This document shows, piece by piece, positions 1 through 7,057 of a stretch of DNA of 64,000 bases. Position numbers and translations under genes: made by a program. The notes under the pieces are model-generated. The model did no database searches. It had not been told where the DNA came from and saw only the letters and a list, made by a program, of their open reading frames with translations. The stretch comes from WLXB01 sp040221475 (GTDB lineage Bacteria; Pseudomonadota; Alphaproteobacteria; Rhodospirillales; Rhodospirillaceae): positions 1-64,000 of the forward strand of contig JAVKEJ010000030.1 of assembly GCA_040221475.1 (NCBI GenBank), written 5' to 3'. The stretch's first letter is position 1. The number at the start of each line of letters is the position of its first letter.

Positions 1-59
1 CCCCCCGAGAGCACATGCATTTGATACGTGAAAATGTCCCACCTTTGGAGGTGTTGTAA
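1..59 (+). other. Possible C-terminal end of an upstream integrase (partial)
   Basis: An open frame enters from the left edge and stops at a TAA at 57-59, encoding 18 residues that end ENVPPLEVL. It stops 56 bases before a tRNA-Glu-like repeat. The integrase stump at 3206-3586 likewise stops just before such a repeat, and a shared 12-base motif lies exactly 28 bases upstream of both repeats. By position this could be the end of another element's integrase. The peptide alone is too short to assign, so this is mostly inference. Confidence 0.2.
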
Positions 60-114
60 AATGTGAGACAAAAACGAGGTGTAAGTGATTGAAATGATTG
101 GCGCTGTAAAAGCG

Positions 115-133
115 GTGGCGTCCCCTAGGGGAT
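115..133. repeat. Left attachment-site repeat (tRNA-Glu 3' end copy)
   Basis: Nineteen bases identical to 13721-13739, that is the CCA end, discriminator, acceptor strand and first T-stem bases of the tRNA-Glu on the other strand. After base 133 the sequence diverges from the tRNA, so this is a displaced tRNA end and not a whole gene. The flanks on both sides resemble the flanks of the copy at 3605. Confidence 0.65.
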
Positions 134-230
134 GAAACTGCAAACTTGTGGGTCGCCAAAGTTAATCTCAATTAGTTCGGGCATTTCTGTCTCTCTGTGT
201 TACTTTTTTGCATTAAGGGGGAGAAATCGC

Positions 231-3200
231 TTGCTACGGCTCAAGGTTAAGCAATTTTTCGGTAAAGCGTTTGGCTGGAAACCGGTTACTGATGACTCTG
301 GGCAAGCCGCACTTGTCATCATTACCACGGCCATTATCGCGGCTGGGGTGGCCCTGAGTCAGTTGTCTCTGGACAACTCAAATCGAGCCCTAGACCAAGC
401 CCTCAAGCAGAGAGCCTCTTTCGGTAAGATTCAAGCTGCAATCGAGGTCTACGCGATCGGCGATATAGCTACAGGTTCTCAAGATTACATCTTGCCATGC
501 CCAGCGCCCCCCGGTGCAAACGGTGTAGCGCGAAGCCACAACGGATCAGCATGCGATACAGCGACAGGAGACAACCGCGGAATCGTTCCCTGGAACACAA
601 TCGGACTGGCTGAGAGCGACGTCATCGACGTTCATGGCAATTACATCACATATATCGTTCACAGCACCGATGTCGGCGTATGCAACGGCACCAGCGCGGC
701 GAGCGATCCCGTCACCAATGCCAACGGCAGCAACGTCGGATATGCTCTGGTGAGTCACGGTGACAATGGCTTCGGGGCCTATAACAGCCGCAGCGAAAGC
801 CAGGTCAATGCAGGAGAAGCGTCAACCCGGGAACTGGACAACTGCCCGACAGCCACAGGCACCTGCACGCCAAGCGCCACGAATGGATACCGAAGTGGCC
901 CGGTTGATAATACTGAAGGTTCGACGTTTTTCGACGACATAACTCTCGGCATCTCATTCAGCGATACATTCGATCGAGAATGCCCGGTGTTAAACGAGGG
1001 AGAAGATGATCCGCTGGTGTTTGTGGAAGATAGTTTTGGCGATAGTTCCGGGGACGGAAGCAACGACGACCTCGATGTAACTGTCGCTTCGGGATCAGCG
1101 GTCGAGGCAAGCGGTTATTTCACGGTGACCGAGGATGTCGAAATCGCCACGAGTTCAAGTGCATTCAACCCCAGTGTGACAGACCTCTATACGTCAATCC
1201 GCTGGACACCAACGGCCGTTGGGGATTCCGGCGGCACCAATACGGTACGCTTCAGCATCGTCACCCGATCCGACACCAGCGGCGCGCCGACATCAGGCAA
1301 CGACGTGTTCTTAAATGGCATCACCGTCCGCTTTGAGGGGTCCGATCCCACACCCAGCAGCGCAGGTAGCGGTTCGATAAGCATCGATATCCTTGCCAAT
1401 GGCGTCAGTGTGACGCCGACGACCAGCGGATCTATGTCAGTTGATGTCAATAATCCTGATACGTTCGAACTTGAAGTCTATGATGATGGAACCCGAGTGT
1501 GGGCACGCATCACCGATGTTAGCGATTATAGCATTCAGTTCGCGGCCTATGACAATTCCGTCTCAACGACAGCGAACGCTCAAAACAACTTTGCTTATAT
1601 TCACAATGCGGACTCAGGCGCCGTCAGCCGATTGGACGACTTACTCATTGCCAAAGGTGGCATCTTTATAGAGTTGGGAAACATTTTTGACACCCCCGAT
1701 CCGGACGATAGCGATGCATCAATTGGAGCAAGCAACGTCTGGAGTAACCTGCCAGATGACACGAACATCACCGTCGAAGGGTGGGTGTTTGCAAGAGAAG
1801 GTCTCTCAACCAATTTAGCGGCGTTTCAGAGTTCAAGCAGCGGTGGAGCTCCTGCCAGCATGTCAATTCGGACAGATCCACGGTTTGCATTTGAACCCTT
1901 TACCGGAACGAATTTCAGCAACACATCGTTCGATTTTAGCAGAGGCTCCTGGAACCATTTTGCATTTACGTGCGAGTCTGGTGTGTCACGCGACTTGGTT
2001 TTAAATGGAACCTCCATTGAAAACGACTCTGGAACATGTGACTGGCTGGATACCGGTGGAGGAGTGACCGACACGATAGCATTTTATGGCCTGTCCGCTC
2101 GCACATTACTCTCAGAAATGCGCTTCTGGTCGACCAGACAATCTGTTGCCCAGATCAATAGCAATTACCAGCAACGCGCGGACGGGAATGAATCCAATCT
2201 GTACATGCAGTACCGGTTTGATGACACGTTCGGTTCAACCACCGCTGTAGATTCAGAAACGGCGACCAGCACTGAAAATCTAACAAGTTTTGATAACTCG
2301 GCCTTTGTCGGCTTCCGCTCGCCCTTCGTCAGCACCGCAGCAGAGATCTGCCCTGGCAACGAGCATCCCAGCGATGATTACGCCTGCGTGTACAACGCCA
2401 GCACCACTTTAGACATGCCTCTCGATGTGCAGACACTTCGTATAAAGGCTTGGGGTGGAGGCGGAGGTGGAACGCGCTCGGGCGGTAATGGAGGAGCCGG
2501 GGGGTATGCGGCAGGGATATTTTCAACATTAGGGACAACCAACGTTGGCGGCAGCAGTCTCAACATCATCCTTGGACAAGGCGGTGGGGCTTCAGGCAAC
2601 GATCAGGGTCGAGGCGGCGGCGGAGGTGGTGGAACCAGAATTCAGCTGAATTCTATATCGGCCTTAGTCGCAGCCGGCGGGGGCGGCGGCGGTGATTTAG
2701 CTGGGGGTGCTGGCGGCGGTGATAATGGCGTAACAGGCAGCGGCACCTGCGGCGGTAACGGGGCATCAACATCTGGAGCTCTTCCTGGGGTGGTGCTTGG
2801 CGCTGGCTGTGCAGTAGGCAACCCAGGGACCGGGCCTGATCCAGGTGATGGTGGTAATTCGTTAGACGGATCCATAGGAAATGGTGGAACTGGCTCGGGT
2901 GACGGTGGTGCGTCGGGTGATGCAAACTCAGGCAGCGACAATGCCGGTGGCGCTGGTGGCGGTGGCTACTATGGCGGCGGCGCTGGTGGTGAAGAGACAG
3001 CGACTGGAACCGGCGGTGGTGGAGGTGGTGGTTCGGCTTACGCACACCCGGATATGTCGAGTTCAGATCTACGCGCTGGCACAGGCACGGCACCCTATAA
3101 CGACCCTGCCAACGACCGAACAAACGCCTGCGGCGCCACTACTGCTGTCGGCGGGTTGAACGGCACGCCAGCAGGTAATGCGGGCAATAATGGCTGCGTC

Positions 3201-3239
3201 ATTGTGTGTTGGTCATCGACCTGCCAGGCGGGGCTTTAG
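231..3239 (+). CDS. Large pilin-like, LamG and glycine-rich surface protein
   Basis: About 1,000 residues. The frame is open from an ATG at 132, but that codon lies inside the att repeat and has no ribosome site. A TTG at 231 is preceded by AAGGGGGAG at the right distance and is preferred. The protein starts with a basic stretch and one hydrophobic segment after a DDSGQAAL motif. Next comes a domain with LPCPAP, VPW, a GL motif and ITYIVH, an arrangement I associate with pseudopilin-like proteins. Two beta-rich regions follow; the second, about residues 480-690, looks like a LamG/concanavalin-type jelly roll. The last 280 or so residues are extremely glycine-rich. It is probably a pilus-tip or cell-surface adhesin. 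It has no pilus-assembly neighbours here, so it would need machinery encoded elsewhere. Function is inferred. Confidence 0.6.
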   Translation: MLRLKVKQFFGKAFGWKPVTDDSGQAALVIITTAIIAAGVALSQLSLDNSNRALDQALKQRASFGKIQAAIEVYAIGDIATGSQDYILPCPAPPGANGVARSHNGSACDTATGDNRGIVPWNTIGLAESDVIDVHGNYITYIVHSTDVGVCNGTSAASDPVTNANGSNVGYALVSHGDNGFGAYNSRSESQVNAGEASTRELDNCPTATGTCTPSATNGYRSGPVDNTEGSTFFDDITLGISFSDTFDRECPVLNEGEDDPLVFVEDSFGDSSGDGSNDDLDVTVASGSAVEASGYFTVTEDVEIATSSSAFNPSVTDLYTSIRWTPTAVGDSGGTNTVRFSIVTRSDTSGAPTSGNDVFLNGITVRFEGSDPTPSSAGSGSISIDILANGVSVTPTTSGSMSVDVNNPDTFELEVYDDGTRVWARITDVSDYSIQFAAYDNSVSTTANAQNNFAYIHNADSGAVSRLDDLLIAKGGIFIELGNIFDTPDPDDSDASIGASNVWSNLPDDTNITVEGWVFAREGLSTNLAAFQSSSSGGAPASMSIRTDPRFAFEPFTGTNFSNTSFDFSRGSWNHFAFTCESGVSRDLVLNGTSIENDSGTCDWLDTGGGVTDTIAFYGLSARTLLSEMRFWSTRQSVAQINSNYQQRADGNESNLYMQYRFDDTFGSTTAVDSETATSTENLTSFDNSAFVGFRSPFVSTAAEICPGNEHPSDDYACVYNASTTLDMPLDVQTLRIKAWGGGGGGTRSGGNGGAGGYAAGIFSTLGTTNVGGSSLNIILGQGGGASGNDQGRGGGGGGGTRIQLNSISALVAAGGGGGGDLAGGAGGGDNGVTGSGTCGGNGASTSGALPGVVLGAGCAVGNPGTGPDPGDGGNSLDGSIGNGGTGSGDGGASGDANSGSDNAGGAGGGGYYGGGAGGEETATGTGGGGGGGSAYAHPDMSSSDLRAGTGTAPYNDPANDRTNACGATTAVGGLNGTPAGNAGNNGCVIVCWSSTCQAGL

Positions 3240-3586
3240 ACGCGTCGAACTCAGGTCACTTAACCTACTTGGTTACCGCGAATGGCAAGACTTTCCCCTC
3301 AAATGGCTTTGGCAATTGGGTCCGTAAGGCATGTGACAAGGTGAGATTGTCTACATGCACAGGTCATGGAATTAGGAAGGCGGCTGCAACGATAGCAGCA
3401 GAGAACGGAGCAACCGCACCACAGATTCAAGCTATTGGCGGATGGGACACGCTTGCAGAGGCAGAGCGGTATACGCGAAAGGCTGACAAGCGTAAATTAG
3501 TAGCAGGGGCTATCGCTAAAATTGACCCACTTTTTGACCCCATGGCGTCCGGTGGGTCAAAACCATCTCATAAGGCATTGAAATGA
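3206..3586 (+). pseudogene. Truncated tyrosine integrase, C-terminal catalytic stump
   Basis: From about 3230 the frame encodes the last third of a phage/ICE-type tyrosine recombinase. It has the GHLTYLV entry segment, the HGIRKAAAT box (H-x-x-R), a GGW at the second His/Trp position and the nucleophile tyrosine in AERYTRKA. The N-terminal arm- and core-binding regions and the first catalytic arginine are missing. The upstream DNA is instead the end of the glycine-rich gene, which overlaps the first bases in another frame. The fragment cannot be an active recombinase. It ends 18 bases before the att-like repeat at 3605, the normal int-att arrangement, so it marks a decayed integrated element. 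Confidence 0.75.
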
Positions 3587-3658
3587 TTATCTTAAAAAGT
3601 AGGTTGGCGTCCCGTGCGGGATGAAACTACGAACCGGTGGCAGGCCATAGTCAATATA
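3577..3658. repeat. Degenerate att-like module, homologous to 88-169
   Basis: The core at 3605 (TGGCGTCCC, then GGGATGAAACT) matches the core at 116 with a few substitutions in the middle. Similarity continues about 30 bases downstream. Upstream, the 12-base motif ATTGAAATGATT lies exactly 28 bases before the core at both sites. The repeat is therefore longer than a tRNA end: it looks like a shared att module of two related tyrosine-integrase elements. Confidence 0.55.
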
Positions 3659-3900
3659 TACTCCACAAAAGAATCATCGAGATAAATATATTCGGCACCT
3701 TTGATAGGCACCGTCTGCATGTCCTAGACGTTACTGTGACAGCTTAAAGCTCTAGCCTAAGAAGTTGGATGTTCACACCTTCGCAGAGTGCTCGCGCCAC
3801 GAAACTTTAATTTGTGCTGATCCTGAATGCCTTTCACGCACACTCGGTAAAATCGATGTGCAACCTAATAAATACTATCTTTAGGTGTAAATAAATATAC

Positions 3901-3930
3901 TTGCAATTATTTTAAAGCTGCGCCTACGAT
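3901..3930 (+). promoter_or_regulatory. Possible promoter of the exported-protein/protease pair
   Basis: TTGCAA and TACGAT separated by 18 bases lie in an AT-rich stretch upstream of the gene at 3964, which has its own AAGGGAG ribosome site. The rest of 3587-3963 holds the att module and no convincing gene. The promoter call is tentative. Confidence 0.3.
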
Positions 3931-3963
3931 CATTCCCTAAAAGGGTATTAAGGGAGACGCACA

Positions 3964-4791
3964 ATGAAGAATAGAACTCTTGCAGGTTTATTGATGGCTT
4001 TGGCGCTAATCGCCTCATCACCATCCAGCTACGCCCAGAATTTCAAGAGCCTCAAGGAAGCATTGAAAAATCAAGGCTACCCTGTTCAATACATTCCGCC
4101 CCGAGACAACTGGCTCCCCGGAGTTGTACTCAATGCCAAAGTAGATAGTGGTCGCCTCAAAGTTAGTGAGACAGTTTGCAGAAGTCTGTTTCCACCGGTT
4201 GACCTAGAAGTATCGGATGTTCGCCTCGCTAATTACCAAGCTGTCAAAGAGAAGAACTTTGACGTCGGATTAAACCTACTAAAAGCAATTCTAGGCGGCT
4301 TATTGACAGGCGAATTAGGATTTGATTCCGAATCAATGAAGGAAATCGAAATCACGTTCAGTGATGAAACTGAGTACTCTCTATACGGTGAAGATGTATA
4401 CGAGATTAATGAGGCTGGTGAGGTTGTTCGCCGCGCCATTGACCCTCGGTGTCAGGCGAGAATAAAAGAGTACAAAGATAACGGCGACCTGGACAAGCTA
4501 TATGTGATCACGAGGGTATTATCGGCAAAGTTCCTATACGATTTAGCGAAGTCAAAGAAGCTAGAAGGCCAATTAGACGTCGGCCTTAAGGACATCTTGG
4601 ATACGGATGTAGATGCAAGTTACAAGGTCACTGGGCGTACTACACTAGTGGTAGAGCAGCCATTCAACATCGCCGCTGCTGGCGTTTCGAAGCTAGAGAA
4701 CTTTATTGAGACTGGCGATATATCGAGACGTTTCGATATTACGTTAGTACCCATTAGTGTTGATGTCATAGAAGAGCAGGAAGACGAATAG
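3964..4791 (+). CDS. Exported protein of unknown function, faintly gasdermin-like
   Basis: 275 residues. A Sec signal peptide (basic start, hydrophobic core, likely cut after SSYA at residue 24) is clear, and AAGGGAG precedes the ATG. I do not recognise a firm family. The mature protein opens with a helix LKEALKNQGYPV, then has a VGLNLLKAILGGL segment (101-113), a YVITRVLSAKF strand (180-190), later beta-rich stretches and an acidic tail. The order short N-terminal helix, V-G-L amphipathic segment, Y-V-I-T strand is reminiscent of bacterial gasdermin pore formers, which are often encoded beside proteases. The gene is followed 37 bases later by a trypsin-like protease. The signal peptide argues against an ordinary cytoplasmic gasdermin. 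Treat the resemblance as a hypothesis. Confidence 0.65.
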   Translation: MKNRTLAGLLMALALIASSPSSYAQNFKSLKEALKNQGYPVQYIPPRDNWLPGVVLNAKVDSGRLKVSETVCRSLFPPVDLEVSDVRLANYQAVKEKNFDVGLNLLKAILGGLLTGELGFDSESMKEIEITFSDETEYSLYGEDVYEINEAGEVVRRAIDPRCQARIKEYKDNGDLDKLYVITRVLSAKFLYDLAKSKKLEGQLDVGLKDILDTDVDASYKVTGRTTLVVEQPFNIAAAGVSKLENFIETGDISRRFDITLVPISVDVIEEQEDE

Positions 4792-4828
4792 CGCTCGGTT
4801 TTCCGATCAGCTATGTAATCGACATTCC

Positions 4829-6901
4829 ATGATCTCACACGTCCGTACTTTTGCCATCGTCTCTACAATTGTTTGCACATGCTACTCGCCTTTGGCAGTT
4901 GCGTTGTGTGAGCCTGCGAGAAACATTCCCGGCTACAACGGAAAGTACGAAGATGGGATATTGCAGATACTCATAAAGACGCGCGACGGATTTTTTCCAA
5001 ATGGAACGGCTGTAACGATAGATAAAAGAGGGTTCTTCATTACCGCCGCGCACGTTGTCGATGAATACCCTCCCAAATCCTTATTCGCGGCGTTTTACGG
5101 TGACCCAGGCGTTGATTCGGATGACTACATACTTCCTGTAAAGCCATTTGTGCCCTTACCGCTGCAAGACACACCTGGGTGGGAACAACTAGACTTTCGT
5201 ATTCTCAAGCTAGACACAGACCGAAATAGCCAGCCGGAAACATTTCATATCTCGCAGCTTACTGCCGTGCCCTTAATGCTCCAGCCGCAACAAAACATGG
5301 AATCTGGCAAATTGATTGGATTCCCCTTACCAGTCGAAGACGATCTCAAATTCGGTGCCAATCCGGTTTGGCCCACTCCAATAAACCTAAGGAGCAATGT
5401 ACGTACATCTGGAACCGAATCCTCGGTTGCAGTAAATGGCTTAGAGGTACCGCAAAAAGGCCATAGTGGTTCTGTGGTCGTTGACAAGCACGGTGTCGCA
5501 TTTATGACCGCTCGACACAGGTTTAGGGAAGAAATAGTCGATGATCTAAAAACCGTCATACTAAGCATAGTTGAAGCAGAAGGCCCTATTCCTACCAATA
5601 GCATGATTAATGAGAATGATCGTAATAGCATATTAAATAGAGTATCTCAGCGTATGCTCGAACTCGCGGATGAACGAAACTTATTCTTCGGAGAATTATT
5701 CTCTAGAGAGAGCATACGAAAACAATTATTAGAACTACCACGTCGCCCCTTAATTTCTGAACTTGAGAAAATGGCATCGACGGGTCGCCCCATGACCCAG
5801 GGAATGTATTCTCAATTACTTGACGCATCAGAAGAGTTCACTGCTATTGACACCCTGCAATTACTAGACATTGTCGAACGCGATATTGGGTCACTGATTA
5901 GCAATACGATTGAACAATTCAGCGACAGCTACACACAAGATATGACGGTAAAGTATCTCGACCTCGCCCAAAAGATCGACGCTCAGTACTGTGGGCGGAC
6001 TGCCGCAGGGCTTTTGGCAAACTACGTTATTCAGCTTGCCCGGCAGAACCGAAATGATCAAGCGCAAGAAGAAGAACCAGAGATATCAGAAGAGGAAGAC
6101 TCGGAGTTAGAGACTAACTTATCGACATACCGGTCTAAAGACGGCAACGTTCAGAGAGTCTCCCAGTCGATCGCTTACCCATTCTTTCCTGATAACTTTG
6201 AAGTCGACTCTGACCAACCATTTTGGTTTGTTGATGAGCTGGATGCTGCACGCATTGGAAGAAGCTTGCTGAGAGAATTTCGTCAGCTCCCGATAAAAGC
6301 ACGACAAACTGAAACAGCAAAAAATACTTTGGACTCTTCTGTCCTGTTTTTGCGCAATGCGGCAGAAGCAATAGTAAAAGGAAGGTCCGAGAAAATTGAC
6401 TATTCTGATATTTACAAAGCGTATTTGTTCACAGATTTAGCATTTGCGGAGAATGAACTTAGGAAGATATCTGGAGCTGGTCCGGATCGCGCTTGGGTAG
6501 CTCTGACAAAAGTACAAGAATTTGGAATTACACCTTCGGCAGCGACTTTGCTATCAGAAATTGCTCTTGAGTATGGCGATAGAATGCTCGCTGCGGAGTT
6601 TGACCGAATTGCAACTTCTCTCCTACAGGACGTAAGGGGGCATTCAGAGATCACGAGAATACTTGAGAAGAGAGCTCAAGATTTGGGTGCCTCTAACCAA
6701 CCTATGACCGTATCGGCCGACGAAATTACTAAAAATGTAATTAACGAAATCGAAAGGTGGAAATTTGAACAACGTGTATTTACTGACAACCCTAACACTA
6801 ATCAGAAAGTCGTAAGCACTTTTGTCGGTGCCGCAATAGAACCCGCCGCGACGCGACCAGCACTCGTGACCGGGTTCGGAAATACCGAGGATGAATTATA
6901 A
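4829..6901 (+). CDS. Exported trypsin-like serine protease with long helical C-terminus
   Basis: 690 residues with an N-terminal signal sequence (hydrophobic 8-25, likely cut near AVA). The first 230 residues carry a chymotrypsin-fold triad: His75 in ITAAHVVD, Asp122 in QLDFRILKLD and Ser213 in KGHSGSVVV. The remaining 450 or so residues are acidic and mostly helical with no motif I recognise; they may sense or bind a partner. It lies 37 bases after the preceding exported protein on the same strand, so the two are probably one transcript and act together in the periplasm or outside the cell. The substrate is unknown. Base composition is AT-rich relative to the flanking core genome, consistent with transfer. 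Confidence 0.75.
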   Translation: MISHVRTFAIVSTIVCTCYSPLAVALCEPARNIPGYNGKYEDGILQILIKTRDGFFPNGTAVTIDKRGFFITAAHVVDEYPPKSLFAAFYGDPGVDSDDYILPVKPFVPLPLQDTPGWEQLDFRILKLDTDRNSQPETFHISQLTAVPLMLQPQQNMESGKLIGFPLPVEDDLKFGANPVWPTPINLRSNVRTSGTESSVAVNGLEVPQKGHSGSVVVDKHGVAFMTARHRFREEIVDDLKTVILSIVEAEGPIPTNSMINENDRNSILNRVSQRMLELADERNLFFGELFSRESIRKQLLELPRRPLISELEKMASTGRPMTQGMYSQLLDASEEFTAIDTLQLLDIVERDIGSLISNTIEQFSDSYTQDMTVKYLDLAQKIDAQYCGRTAAGLLANYVIQLARQNRNDQAQEEEPEISEEEDSELETNLSTYRSKDGNVQRVSQSIAYPFFPDNFEVDSDQPFWFVDELDAARIGRSLLREFRQLPIKARQTETAKNTLDSSVLFLRNAAEAIVKGRSEKIDYSDIYKAYLFTDLAFAENELRKISGAGPDRAWVALTKVQEFGITPSAATLLSEIALEYGDRMLAAEFDRIATSLLQDVRGHSEITRILEKRAQDLGASNQPMTVSADEITKNVINEIERWKFEQRVFTDNPNTNQKVVSTFVGAAIEPAATRPALVTGFGNTEDEL

Positions 6902-7057
6902 TTACAATTATCAAGTTGGTTTCGAACTGAGCGTGAAGAATTGGCTGCTTAGCTCAATTATCAAGCGTCACTGCGAAACAAAGGCGCGAATCATCGAACA
7001 ATTAGAAAATAATTGGAATCTGATACTATCTAACCTATTGCAATAAGCCTTAGACAG

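Noticed and set aside
2653..3123. Several long frames antisense to the glycine-rich tail
   Set aside because: The glycine-rich codon bias (GGN) opens proline-, histidine- and arginine-rich frames on the other strand; no start or domain supports them.
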